Source: a virus
Virus record (IMG/VR): IMGVR_UViG_3300050821_002279
Coordinates: 1 to 64,000 of that record
DNA: 64,000 nt
Strand: one strand, 5' to 3'
Both the position numbers and the translations under genes were made by a program. This document shows positions 1 through 7,660 of this stretch, piece by piece (the stretch's first letter is position 1; every line of letters begins with the position of its first letter). The notes below the pieces were generated by a model, which worked only from the letters and a program-made list of their open reading frames with translations, did no database searches and was not told the DNA's origin.

Positions 1-106
1 ACCACACTTGCGACTCCACTTGCGACCCCACTTGCGACCACACTTGCGACCGCACTTGCGACTCCACTTGCGACCCCACTTGCGACCGCACTTGCGACCG
101 CACTTG
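1..106. repeat. 12-base tandem repeat encoding S-Q-V-x
   Basis: About nine units of a 12-base repeat (cttgcgaccnca on the plus strand, with one or two variable positions). The period is a multiple of three, and on the minus strand the units translate as Ser-Gln-Val-x with x = Arg, Gly, Glu or Trp. It is therefore a coding repeat inside the gene on the minus strand and not an intergenic array. It continues past the window edge. Confidence 0.9.
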
Positions 107-322
107 CTTGTTAGAGAACAAGAGAACCCCAAGCCAGCAACCTAGCGGGCTGGAAAGATGCAGAACAACTCTCTCCTTTTTGAAAAAACATTTGTCCCAG
201 GCTCGCGCTAACTCATGCGCCTTTTTGATTTCAATCTGGGTTGTATTCAGCCCTCGCCGAATCCAATCCTTGGCAATGCGATCCAGTTCCTCTTCTTGAG
301 ATTTTGATAGCTTGGTAATCAT
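1..322 (-). CDS. S-Q-V-x repeat protein, DUF6745-like, cut by window edge
   Basis: From an ATG at 322 the frame stays open to base 1, giving at least 107 residues. It starts with a charged helical segment (about residues 5-45), passes through a hydrophobic stretch containing LSSPLGCWLG (about 62-71), and then runs into nine copies of S-Q-V-x. A helical start, a small hydrophobic patch and then Q-V every fourth residue is the pattern I know from DUF6745-type proteins of phages and actinobacteria, whose function is unknown. The start overlaps the stop of the preceding gene by ATGA, so it is the last visible gene of the early minus-strand operon. The repeat probably forms a stacked solenoid; that is inference. 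The C-terminus is missing. Confidence 0.7.
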   Translation of the reverse strand, partial: MITKLSKSQEEELDRIAKDWIRRGLNTTQIEIKKAHELARAWDKCFFKKERVVLHLSSPLGCWLGVLLFSNKQVRSQVRSQVGSQVESQVRSQVWSQVGSQVESQVW

Positions 323-480
323 GTTGCCGCCGCCTTTTCCGCTTCCTTGGCCTTCTTCACGCGGGTTTGCCACGAACGCTTTCCCCCGAGAGCTTTTTGC
401 TCACGAGTAAGCGCAGCATTGCCTTTCTTCCCGGCTTCGGAAAGTTTCTGGCGCAAGGAATCTGGGATTTGTTTCATCAT
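319..480 (-). CDS. Small basic hypothetical protein
   Basis: 53 residues from ATG at 480 (a TTG at 501 is possible). Lysine- and alanine-rich with a GGKRSWQTRV segment. I do not recognise a family, but similar short proteins of the type LREAGKKG...LGGKRSW occur in phages. It overlaps the start of the S-Q-V-x gene, which supports co-translation. No function can be given. Confidence 0.5.
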   Translation of the reverse strand: MMKQIPDSLRQKLSEAGKKGNAALTREQKALGGKRSWQTRVKKAKEAEKAAAT

Positions 481-537
481 TGTGTTTTTTATCGCTGGCA
501 AAGAACCATAGAGGCAAAGAGGGAAAGTGTCAATGGG

Positions 538-1356
538 TTATTTGATTCTTTTGAATTGAAGTTTCCAGACCCAAGGACCGGAGAGGAACGATGACGGGTA
601 TTTGCCGTGGATTGAATCCCATAAAAGACGAAACGAAAGACGGTGTGGGTCTCCACTAAACGGCATAGTTGGGTAAGTTGTGCCTTCAGCTTTCGCGTCA
701 GCTTCGCTAATCTCGTTCACTCGCTGCGGAGTTGGATCGGCCATTAGCTCAAGCTCGATTCTAGCATATCGCCGGGGCATGAATATCGACGGCTTCCAAC
801 GTTTAATCAAAGACGGCGGGCACATTCCACCCCCATCTGCACGATAGCAGATCCACCCCACTCCGATGTTGGAAAACTTTCGCGCTCCACATCCTTTGTG
901 AACCCCAAATGTTTCCTTTGCCCACAGAACATCTCCCTTCTTCCACTTCGCAAACAACGCCTCCGTTCTCTGATTCCAACACGCCCCACCCATTGAGTAA
1001 AGGCACCAGCCAGATTTGACCTGTCCGGTAAATGGATTACCAAGGCTCAAACTTGACGCTGTAAGATTTAATCCAGGCTCAATAGGCACGAAGTCTGCCA
1101 GTCTCCGTGTCTGCCACTTGAAGGGCAACTCAGGATTAATCGGCTCCGCTGGCCAAGATCCAACTTTTGTGTTTAGCAGGGCAAGAATCATCTCGGCCCT
1201 AAAAAGTGCCCCGTGTTCTTTCATAAAATCTGAATCCGCCTTCTGCTGCTCGCGCATTCTTCGTTCTGCTGATTCGCGCTCGCCGTCCTGCGCCGTTTCG
1301 CTGGCCAGATTGAAAGCGTTCTCGGTGTTTGGTAATTCGAATTGAGGAATTTTCAT
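538..1356 (-). CDS. ASCH-like phage protein (morphogenetic-protein family)
   Basis: 272 residues. The start is taken at MKIPQF (1356), which follows the upstream stop directly. The core has QTRRLADF, GDVLWAKETFG, ICYRADGG, WKPSIFMPRRYARI, EADAKAEGT and LLWDSIHGK followed by WVWKLQFKRI. This order (QTRR, G-D-x-L-W-x-R/K-E-T, YRAD, W-K-P-S-x-x-M-P-R-x-x-S/A-R-I, EAxAEG, LWDSI, PWVWxxxFK) is that of phage ASCH-like proteins often labelled hypothetical morphogenetic proteins. The ASCH fold is thought to bind RNA or nucleotides; the phage role is not established. It has an additional N-terminal charged extension of about 85 residues. It lies in the early minus-strand operon. Confidence 0.75.
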   Translation of the reverse strand: MKIPQFELPNTENAFNLASETAQDGERESAERRMREQQKADSDFMKEHGALFRAEMILALLNTKVGSWPAEPINPELPFKWQTRRLADFVPIEPGLNLTASSLSLGNPFTGQVKSGWCLYSMGGACWNQRTEALFAKWKKGDVLWAKETFGVHKGCGARKFSNIGVGWICYRADGGGMCPPSLIKRWKPSIFMPRRYARIELELMADPTPQRVNEISEADAKAEGTTYPTMPFSGDPHRLSFRLLWDSIHGKYPSSFLSGPWVWKLQFKRIK

Positions 1357-1357
1357 A

Positions 1358-1696
1358 TCAGTTTGCCTCCGCGCAATCATCGCACTCCATAGCGTAATAA
1401 GGCCCGCTTTCATCCTGCCCGCTTTCTATAAAGGCACGAATGACTTGCGAGATTTCTTTTGTGGTTCCGGCGCTCAATGGAATTCGCATGGCGCAATACC
1501 CGTTATCGTCAGGCAGCAAATACCCGTGGTATTGCGTCACGGTATAAACGAAGTCGTCTGCCGTAAACGTAACGTGTGTTCTGAACGGCCCGGTTACTTC
1601 GATGCGCGGTACCAGATGCGTTTGCTTGCCATGCTTCACGAGGAGCATTTTGATCTCTTCGTCGTCTTCGCAGATTGCTACAGGAAGAGCGTTCAT
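1358..1696 (-). CDS. Hypothetical acidic protein
   Basis: 112 residues starting MNALPVAICEDDEE. The ATG overlaps the stop of the upstream gene (ATGA), which decides the start against a longer reading from 1813. The C-terminus ends in MECDDCAEAN, a possible metal-binding CxxC. I do not recognise a family. It is sandwiched in the early minus-strand operon. Confidence 0.6.
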   Translation of the reverse strand: MNALPVAICEDDEEIKMLLVKHGKQTHLVPRIEVTGPFRTHVTFTADDFVYTVTQYHGYLLPDDNGYCAMRIPLSAGTTKEISQVIRAFIESGQDESGPYYAMECDDCAEAN

Positions 1697-1977
1697 CGCA
1701 ATTCCCTCCTCGCCAGTTCCAAAGCTGTGCCGCCTTCTGCGTCGGGATATTCGGCAAGGCGAGCGGTGACAAGGCGCAAAAGATTGCGAAGTCTTTGCCG
1801 TTCGATTGGCCACGCTTCAGGGGTGCTCTTCGTTGTGTCTTGAGGGGCGTTCTGGGGTTGCTGCCCGGGTGCCCGGGGTGCCTCGCCGTAAACGTATCCA
1901 CAGTCCGCGCATTTCCAAACGTGACTTGTGGCGTTTGAACCGTCATTTAAAACCATGTTGTTGTGCTGGCAATTCAT
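1693..1977 (-). CDS. Small zinc-ribbon-like protein
   Basis: 94 residues from MNCQHNN at 1977; a GTG at 2019 would add 14 residues that overlap the upstream terminator, so the later start is preferred. It contains C-x-H near the start and CADCGYVYG at about residues 22-30, which suggests one zinc ribbon, followed by a Pro/Gln-rich linker and a helical tail. It overlaps the next gene by ATGA. Function unknown. Confidence 0.6.
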   Translation of the reverse strand: MNCQHNNMVLNDGSNATSHVWKCADCGYVYGEAPRAPGQQPQNAPQDTTKSTPEAWPIERQRLRNLLRLVTARLAEYPDAEGGTALELARRELR

Positions 1978-1996
1978 AGGGAAAGAAAAAAGGGTT

Positions 1997-2030
1997 AAAA
2001 AGTCCCCGGGCTTAGTCACCCCGCCCGGGG
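1997..2030 (-). terminator. Rho-independent terminator, minus strand
   Basis: On the minus strand CCCCGGGC (2030-2023) and GCCCGGGG (2011-2004) form a perfect 8-bp stem with an 11-base loop, followed by ACTTTTTAACCCTTTTTT. It lies just after the gene ending at 2048 and before the gene starting at 1977, so it probably attenuates the early operon. Confidence 0.7.
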
Positions 2031-2047
2031 TTCCGAGTCAAGGATCA

Positions 2048-3091
2048 TCAATCCTCGGAAAGATCGAACCGGCGCGAGGGTTGCTTGGTGATCATCGTGT
2101 CAATCTGAGCCTTGATCGCGTCGAACTGTTCCCGGGTTGCCTCTCTCACGTTCGCATACTTTCGCAGGCGATCCGGTTGTAATCCGGTCAAGACTTGCTT
2201 GGCTTGGCCCACCAGGGAAGCAAGCTCTTGATCGTTCATCAGGTTTCGAGACTCGAACACACTGCAAAACTGCTGTATGTTCCCGATCATGCTGTCTCTG
2301 AAGACTGGCGATTTTTCGCCGGGTGCGGCGGGTTTCAACTTTTCGCTGGCATGGCTGATAAGGTCCGCAAAGCTTTCCCGCAATGCGTTTTTAACCTCCT
2401 CTGCCGCCTCTGTAAACTGTCGTTCGAGCTTCTCTGCCGCCTCTTGTCGTAATGCTGCCGGTAGATCATCGGGCACCCCCAGTGCGAGCCATTGCCATTC
2501 CAGCCCAAAGCAAGCTAAGAATTCCGACATCGGGGGATAATCTGCCTCACGGTAAAGCGGACCTAACCCGCCTTGTTTAACTGGGGTTGTCTTGGCCCGT
2601 TCCTTTGACATCGGGTATTCATCGCGCACAAGCGGGATATAATCGTTTTGGAGCTTGGTTAAAGTCGCCTGTAGTTCATCCTCGAATTCCTGTACGAGAT
2701 CCTTGCGGACAACAAAAAGCCCCTCTTTGATCTTGCTTGGCAAGGCTCGCCCAAATCGCCCGGTAAGCTTCTCCTTTGCCTCATTGAGAAAGGCGCACGT
2801 ATTGACGTAGGGATCGGGCTCCGGGTCTTCCTTGGTAGGTTTGCGGCCCAGCAATAGGCGTTTAGTGATCTTCACCGTGTCGCCGTTGCCCTTGAAATTC
2901 TTGGGCAAGTCCACTGCCGGGGTTGATCCGGTGTCATCACCGTTTGCATTGTCGGCATGCAACAGGGTTAAGTATTGCTCCAATGCAGATAAATCTCGAA
3001 CTTTTGCGCGATTCCCAGGCTTCCTTACAGTTAGGCTAAAGAATACACATTCTCTAAACTGCTCAATATCTACAGTGTTTACAGTTTGCAT
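2048..3091 (-). CDS. DUF3150-like protein next to the AAA module
   Basis: 347 residues, mostly helical, with a segment KIKEGLFVVRKDLVQEFED (about 120-138) and a coiled-coil-rich middle. Length, helical layout and position near a MoxR/AAA-type ATPase recall DUF3150 proteins, but I see no diagnostic motif, so this is a tentative match. An AAGGATCAAA ribosome-binding site precedes the ATG, as for other genes of this operon. A terminator follows it. Confidence 0.55.
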   Translation of the reverse strand: MQTVNTVDIEQFRECVFFSLTVRKPGNRAKVRDLSALEQYLTLLHADNANGDDTGSTPAVDLPKNFKGNGDTVKITKRLLLGRKPTKEDPEPDPYVNTCAFLNEAKEKLTGRFGRALPSKIKEGLFVVRKDLVQEFEDELQATLTKLQNDYIPLVRDEYPMSKERAKTTPVKQGGLGPLYREADYPPMSEFLACFGLEWQWLALGVPDDLPAALRQEAAEKLERQFTEAAEEVKNALRESFADLISHASEKLKPAAPGEKSPVFRDSMIGNIQQFCSVFESRNLMNDQELASLVGQAKQVLTGLQPDRLRKYANVREATREQFDAIKAQIDTMITKQPSRRFDLSED

Positions 3092-3146
3092 TTTATTTGA
3101 TCCTTTTGGTTGTGTGTTTACTGCTCTGCGGTGTTGTCCGCATTCT

Positions 3147-3176
3147 ACCCGGGCACATTGCCAACTATGCCCGGGT
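3147..3176. promoter_or_regulatory. 9-bp perfect hairpin in the gap before the DUF3150-like gene
   Basis: ACCCGGGCA (3147-3155) and TGCCCGGGT (3168-3176) form a perfect inverted repeat with a 12-base loop. It lies in the 91-base gap between two genes and has no T tract on either strand, so it is more likely an operator or an mRNA stability or processing element than a terminator. Confidence 0.5.
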
Positions 3177-3182
3177 GAATGA

Positions 3183-3434
3183 TTACAGCCCCAAAATCCG
3201 CTTGTTTAGCTGCGACACTTCCCAATCAAGACAGGCTTTACGGCTGGCATGCTGAAAGACAACCTTGCCCGGTTTATTCGCCCAGCACACTTCCCATACT
3301 TGCTTTGCGTGATTGAACTCGATCTGACTTGCCCGGGTAACAACGAGAGACCCTATCTCGTTTAATGGTATTGTATCCGTTGCGAGACAGACCCCGGACC
3401 CATCGGGCTTGAACTGGATTGCGCAGGCGATCAT
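3183..3434 (-). CDS. Conserved hypothetical protein
   Basis: 83 residues. The pattern FKPDGSG near the N-terminus, RASQIEFNHAKQVWEV in the middle and HASRKACLDWE at the end looks like a small conserved phage family, but I cannot name it. The ATG overlaps the stop of the DUF2997 gene, so it is translationally coupled to the Ycf35/Ycf46-like module. Confidence 0.6.
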   Translation of the reverse strand: MIACAIQFKPDGSGVCLATDTIPLNEIGSLVVTRASQIEFNHAKQVWEVCWANKPGKVVFQHASRKACLDWEVSQLNKRILGL

Positions 3435-3619
3435 TGCCCGACCTTTGCTTGCTGAGTGTTGCCCTGATAATACTCAGGTTTCTTGCTACGCTTGCCCGAC
3501 GTGCCCAAAGCTTGTTCGATTGCTTTGGTTGCTTTCTCACAGGAAGACCCTTTGAAGCCTACAGCCTCAATCGAGACTTCCCCATCTGGTGAAACAGTGA
3601 CGATTACTTGCTTGTTCAT
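3431..3619 (-). CDS. DUF2997 family protein
   Basis: 62 residues: MNKQVIVTVSPDGEVSIEA, then GFKGSSCEKATKAIEQALG, then KKPEYYQG. The order (I-V-T-V-x-P-D-G, G-x-x-G-x-x-C, T-K-A-I/L-E-x-A-L-G, K-P-E-Y-Y) is diagnostic of DUF2997. Family knowledge: these small proteins sit beside DUF1257 (Ycf35) and Ycf46-type AAA genes in cyanobacteria and other bacteria. Its start shares an A with the stop of the DUF1257 gene (TAATG). Molecular role unknown. Confidence 0.85.
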   Translation of the reverse strand: MNKQVIVTVSPDGEVSIEAVGFKGSSCEKATKAIEQALGTSGKRSKKPEYYQGNTQQAKVGQ

Positions 3620-4017
3620 TAGAATCGCCCCCCGGAAATAAGGACATTAATTGCGCCGGTTTTGGTGATTTGCCTAGTGACTGCGTGGCCTAATCTTCTG
3701 GCTGACATTTCAGCTTTATTTACGCCATACATTTGCACTAACCGCTTCCCGTTCTCCCCGATCTCTTTTGCGACCGATCCGGCCCAGAAGTCTGTCTGCA
3801 TTTTGTAAGTGCCCTTTGGCTCCCTGGTGAGAATGACATCGTACGGCCCGTCGAGCTTCACGTACGCATCGCAGTCAACCATTGTCCCGCCATAGGTGCG
3901 GCCCTGTACTTTCTGCCCCATTGGAGCGCGAACAAGTTGCTTGTGAAGATCCCGACACGCCAGGGACAGCGCATCAAGATCCCTGATTTCGCATTTGATT
4001 TCAACTAAATGGCTCAA
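3619..4017 (-). CDS. DUF1257 (Ycf35-like) protein
   Basis: 132 residues with a TTG start at 4017. GAAAGGATCAAA lies directly before it, the same ribosome-binding site used by neighbouring genes, and the family typically begins M-S-H. The protein begins SHLVEIKCEIRDLDALSLAC, continues with YDVILTREPKGTYKMQTDFWA and ends in an ITKTGAINVLI strand, matching DUF1257/Ycf35. Ycf35 is conserved in plastids and cyanobacteria next to Ycf46-type ATPases. The biochemical role is unknown. It overlaps the HNH gene stop, so that gene has been inserted between this one and the ATPase. Confidence 0.8.
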   Translation of the reverse strand: MSHLVEIKCEIRDLDALSLACRDLHKQLVRAPMGQKVQGRTYGGTMVDCDAYVKLDGPYDVILTREPKGTYKMQTDFWAGSVAKEIGENGKRLVQMYGVNKAEMSARRLGHAVTRQITKTGAINVLISGGRF

Positions 4018-4493
4018 TTTGATCCTTTCTTTTTGTATTGTAAACCGCTTGGCCTGCGCCATCCATTAGCGCGACGGCCTGCGATTAATTCTTGTCTGTG
4101 TGTTGCAATGTGATGTTTTCGGCAAAGCGTTTGGAGATTATCCAAAACGTTGTTCGGGTTGTCTTTCCCGCGTCCATTGCCGTCTTTGTGATGGACTGTA
4201 AGCTTTTCAGTTGTGCCGCAAACGACACACTTGTAATCATCGCGCTCAAGCGCAGCTTGGCGCATTCCGCCATAATGAATCTGCTCCCGCTGAACCTTTG
4301 CCCAGCTTTTCCCGCCTGCCTTAGAATACCATTTGCGCTTGTGCGCTTTGATTTTGGCAAGATTGGCGGGAACATATTCAGCAAAGTAGCACGGTTGACA
4401 CTGGCCCCTTGAGAAGTAAGGCCGATCCACCGTGCCGCATTTGACGCATCGATCATAATTAAGCGACCATTGCCCGGGTTGTTTTCGACTCAT
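4014..4493 (-). CDS. HNH endonuclease with N-terminal zinc finger
   Basis: 159 residues. N-terminal CVKCGTVDRPYFSRGQCQPC forms a four-cysteine zinc finger. The HNH core is CVVCGTTEKLTVHHKDGNG, then NNVLDNLQTLCRKHH, giving both cysteine pairs and the His-His/Asn/His catalytic set. It separates the DUF1257 gene from the Ycf46-like ATPase, genes usually adjacent, so a mobile homing-type nuclease is likely. The stop overlaps the next start. Confidence 0.9.
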   Translation of the reverse strand: MSRKQPGQWSLNYDRCVKCGTVDRPYFSRGQCQPCYFAEYVPANLAKIKAHKRKWYSKAGGKSWAKVQREQIHYGGMRQAALERDDYKCVVCGTTEKLTVHHKDGNGRGKDNPNNVLDNLQTLCRKHHIATHRQELIAGRRANGWRRPSGLQYKKKGSN

Positions 4494-4529
4494 CCCGACA
4501 ATCTAAAACCGAGCGAAAAGCTTTTCAAC

Positions 4530-6098
4530 TCAAATCTGAATCTGCCGCTTGCCCGCTTCTTTCGTGGGGGCAAGGGAAGGATCTTGATAGCGATAAACCC
4601 CAGGCGCGCTTGCGCTCAAAAAGCGATTGTTAGCCATGCGACACAATTCCGCAATTTGTTCGGGTGCGCTTTTAACAATTGGGACGATATATTTTGATGC
4701 CTCTTTCAACGACAATTCGGTTCTATAGGCAACATCGCAGCACGCTTTGATTTCAGCCCCGGTAAATCCGTCATCATCCGGCAACGCTTGGCGTTTTTGC
4801 AATTCGTAGTAATCGATCCAGTGTGGCCAAATTGCCGCTCTTTCCTCTTTATCGGGAAGCGGAAAAAACCAAGTGCCTAGCGTGCATCGTCTCCGAAATT
4901 CCGGGGGAATACCCGCGAGCTTATTGCAAGTCATGATCATGATGAGCTTGCCCGCACTCACAGAGACGGCAACTTCTAGTGCTGCTCTGATTTGCTCCTC
5001 CGACTGGCCAACAAGAGATCCTTTCATTGCGCCCATATCCATCCCAAGCACAGGACGGCCCGCAATATTCCCGGTAGCTTTAGCGATTGCCGACTTGCCC
5101 GTTCCCGGGTGCCCTAAAAGCAGCATTGCCGGTATGTTGAAGTCCTGCAAAAAACGAAGCAAAGCCCCGAGTTGATCTTGACTTGTGCCGCTCATGTCGC
5201 CTTGCGCTCCCGCAATCTGTTTTTCCACTTCATCGGCCCAGAGCACGCAATCAACAGGGGTTTTGCCGCTTGTGACGATGCGCGTTAAGTAGTCTTTGAT
5301 CGCCCATAACCCGCCAAGCATTTCAAAGGTTTCACCACCGCGCCAAACAGATAAACCCTTGGTTTGCTCGATCATCTTCTTTTGTCGGTTCCAAAGGGTA
5401 TCACGGTTAATCCCATCTTTAGTCACCGACATTGCCAGGATTTGTTTTGCGCCGAAAGCCGAAGTCCCCGACATCGTATCGATCACGATATCACGATCCC
5501 CGATCTTTTCCTCGGTTAGCTGCGCATCATCAGCGATATGGTCAAGGATCTTCCCTAGCTCCTCATGCCCGGGCAATGGCTCGGAGATGATCACAACATC
5601 ATTTTTAAGCTCTACAGGCAGCTTGATTGACGGCCCAATGAGCACAAGGGTAAACCCAATAGGCTCAAATGCGTCCCGGGCATTCCAAACAGCTTGCATG
5701 CATTCGGTGTCTTCCAACCACCTATTCGAGTGAACCATATACAAGATCCCCGCGACGGCCCGCCGCTTGTCCTCTGGTTTTTCAAGCTCGCTTTCTGGCA
5801 TCACAGAGAGCTTGTCCGATTTTGAAACAAGGGTTGCAAGGCAGTTTGCTGGACTGTTTAACGGCAGTTCATCAGCGAAATGCGAGAGAACGTGGCCGCC
5901 CAAAGTATTGAGCGCGATCAATCCACGCACGATGTCCCATCGAATTTGTGGGGTTGAATCATGCGACCCGTTTAGAGCTTTGGCGCATTGAACGATTGTT
6001 GCTGCCGGGTCTGCGGACTCGATAGCGACAATCGGCACCCCAGCCCTGCGAGCAGAGCGGAATGGATTAGGCGCGGCTTGTGTGGTTTTAGGTGCCAT
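4530..6098 (-). CDS. Ycf46-like AAA ATPase with Walker B placed before Walker A
   Basis: 522 residues, ATG at 6098 just after the upstream TGA. The N-terminal half (GVPIVAIES, later GFTLVLIGPSIKLPVEL and a following PLP) matches the regulatory domain of Ycf46-type AAA proteins. The ATPase half carries CVLWADEVEK (about 283-292), then GHPGTGKS (about 327-334), then GSLVGQSEEQIRAAL, IMTCNK as sensor 1 (about 388-393) and PPEFRRRC as an arginine-finger region. In canonical family members the DExE Walker B lies between Walker A and sensor 1; here that segment precedes Walker A and the usual place is short. It is probably an active NTPase working with the DUF1257 and DUF2997 products. Confidence 0.85.
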   Translation of the reverse strand: MAPKTTQAAPNPFRSARRAGVPIVAIESADPAATIVQCAKALNGSHDSTPQIRWDIVRGLIALNTLGGHVLSHFADELPLNSPANCLATLVSKSDKLSVMPESELEKPEDKRRAVAGILYMVHSNRWLEDTECMQAVWNARDAFEPIGFTLVLIGPSIKLPVELKNDVVIISEPLPGHEELGKILDHIADDAQLTEEKIGDRDIVIDTMSGTSAFGAKQILAMSVTKDGINRDTLWNRQKKMIEQTKGLSVWRGGETFEMLGGLWAIKDYLTRIVTSGKTPVDCVLWADEVEKQIAGAQGDMSGTSQDQLGALLRFLQDFNIPAMLLLGHPGTGKSAIAKATGNIAGRPVLGMDMGAMKGSLVGQSEEQIRAALEVAVSVSAGKLIMIMTCNKLAGIPPEFRRRCTLGTWFFPLPDKEERAAIWPHWIDYYELQKRQALPDDDGFTGAEIKACCDVAYRTELSLKEASKYIVPIVKSAPEQIAELCRMANNRFLSASAPGVYRYQDPSLAPTKEAGKRQIQI

Positions 6099-6100
6099 AA

Positions 6101-6268
6101 TCAATCCCCGATTTGAACCGTGATTTTGATCTGTTTGGCGGAATTAATTTCCGCAACGTCACGCGATACGTAAACATTAGTGATCGCGGCTTTCGGGTCT
6201 GGGGCAGCAAAGCGGACACTGCCTTTGCATTCTTTATCCCGGGTTAACGTGATTTCAATAGACTTCAT
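6101..6268 (-). CDS. Small conserved protein (55 residues)
   Basis: ATG at 6268 is preceded by GAAAGGATCAA, the operon's characteristic ribosome-binding site. The protein starts MKSIEITLTRDKECKGSVRF and ends in KQIKITVQIGD, a beta-rich small protein with T-L-x-R-D-K-E, which I have seen as a widespread unnamed family in actinobacterial and phage genomes. The stop is two bases before the ATG of the AAA ATPase, so the two are coupled. Function unknown. Confidence 0.7.
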   Translation of the reverse strand: MKSIEITLTRDKECKGSVRFAAPDPKAAITNVYVSRDVAEINSAKQIKITVQIGD

Positions 6269-6336
6269 TTGATCCTTTCTGTTCTGGCGTGATTGCCAGC
6301 CTTGCCCGAGGGTTTAAACTCAGGCAACGCTGAAAA

Positions 6337-6603
6337 TCAATCCCCCAAATCCCCCGCATTAATCACGGTGTATTCCGGCACAACCTGCCGCACCAAAACC
6401 GGGAACGAGACCTCTGTAGCGAACTCCGCACAGACAGAGCAAATTGCCGGTTCATCCCCCGAGATAACCCGCCCGCAAGATAGACAGATATTCTCTTGAT
6501 CGCCTGTAGCCCGAATCAACACAGGGTTTGAATACAGGAGAACGACAAGGCCCACAATCACGGAGAATGAAAACCAGAGGAGGAGGAATGAGAGGGTTGT
6601 CAT
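6337..6603 (-). CDS. Membrane-anchored zinc-ribbon protein
   Basis: 88 residues. Residues 3-28 (FLLLWFSFSVIVGLVVLLY) form one transmembrane segment; it is followed by CLSCGRVISGDEPAICSVC, a four-cysteine zinc ribbon predicted to be cytoplasmic. I do not recognise a named family. It sits between small early genes. Confidence 0.65.
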   Translation of the reverse strand: MTTLSFLLLWFSFSVIVGLVVLLYSNPVLIRATGDQENICLSCGRVISGDEPAICSVCAEFATEVSFPVLVRQVVPEYTVINAGDLGD

Positions 6604-6609
6604 TGTGGA

Positions 6610-6834
6610 TTACTGTGTAACGGTTACGTCATAAAAGCTTTGAGCAGCCAAAATCACAGCTTGCTCTTCCGTGAGATTGTCCCCGACGTGGAAAGTCTTG
6701 GACCCCACATCAATCGTGATCGCGCCCCGGACCTTGATCACCTCATAACGACACGGCAACTCTACTTCTTCAGTGGCGAACCCCTCACATAATCGAACGC
6801 GAGACAGCGTAACGCTAACTTGTGCTTTTCTCAC
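6610..6834 (-). CDS. Hypothetical protein, first gene of the early minus operon
   Basis: 74 residues from GTG at 6834 with AAAGGATC eight bases upstream. Beta-rich sequence (VSVTLSRVRL, AITIDVGSKTFHVG, then a short helix). No family recognised. It is the promoter-proximal gene of the minus-strand early operon. Confidence 0.6.
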   Translation of the reverse strand: MRKAQVSVTLSRVRLCEGFATEEVELPCRYEVIKVRGAITIDVGSKTFHVGDNLTEEQAVILAAQSFYDVTVTQ

Positions 6835-7660
6835 TTGTTTTGATCCTTTCCTTCACTCTGCATTCAACGGGCTTGTGACCGTTCACCCGGAACGATACCG
6901 GGCAAGCTGCATTACGGCCCTTATGCTCCCAGGTTCGGGAACTACGGGCTTAGGGTACACTTAAGCCATCCTCCGATCATCGCGCTATAGTTGCCTTGCG
7001 CCATCGGGGAGAACAGCAATCGCTCCCAAGTCTCACTGAGCTTGCATCAGGCAGAAGCCCGATAGCTACCTTACGAGTGCGGATTCAACATCAAACACCC
7101 GGGCCATTCTCCCCGGCACCAGGGATGCCAGCTTTCGCTTGGCACTGCGGACCTCACACAGCGAACATGCTGCGCGGTTCCCCGCTTCACCGACAATCCA
7201 ACCTCCGAGAGAGACAATGAACTATCACAGTCAAACAGTCAAGCATCGAAGCAAAGATTGTTGAAAACAACCACGGGGATAAAATGAGCTTTCCTTGCTT
7301 GTTTGGCACCTTGCTTGCTATGCGACGACAAATCATTGCAACGATATACACTTAGAACAAATGCCCGTAATCGAGCGGAAACAGGGTTTTAAGCGTTCAG
7401 ACCCCCGATCCGCTGTCATCATATTGCCTTGAGACTGTCTGCCTGATTGCCTCTGAAATATTGCATTGCATATCAGTGACTTAGCTGCGGTTTGAAAAAG
7501 ATTGGCACGATTAATGGGGTGAGACAACAGAATGCCCTATAAACGATTTTAGAGCGTTTCGAGCCTAAGCTGGCAATCGACGGGCAAAAACAGGATTGAA
7601 CGGCCCCGGGGAACTGGCGACAAGGCAAAGCCGATCAACACACAGCGCATTCAACCCAGG
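6835..7660. other. Long non-coding control region
   Basis: About 825 bases between the divergent early operon and the helix-turn-helix gene. Short open frames here lack ribosome-binding sites and protein-like composition. A hairpin TGCCA-...-TGGCA lies near 7128-7146 and there are clustered cttgctt repeats near 7295-7320. No tRNA-like fold was found. It probably holds promoters and operators for the early genes. Confidence 0.5.

Noticed and set aside
1-106. Tandem repeats as a possible CRISPR array
   Set aside because: The unit is 12 bases without spacers and translates as a regular S-Q-V-x peptide in an open frame.
108-299. Plus-strand open frame of 63 codons
   Set aside because: Antisense to the S-Q-V-x gene, no ribosome-binding site, Ser-rich random composition.
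6850-6965. Possible tRNA in the control region
   Set aside because: Short stems and a TTCG-like loop are visible but no cloverleaf with acceptor and anticodon stems can be drawn.
6996-7220. Plus-strand open frame of 74 codons in the control region
   Set aside because: Pro/Ser/Arg-rich random composition, no ribosome-binding site, no coupling to neighbours.
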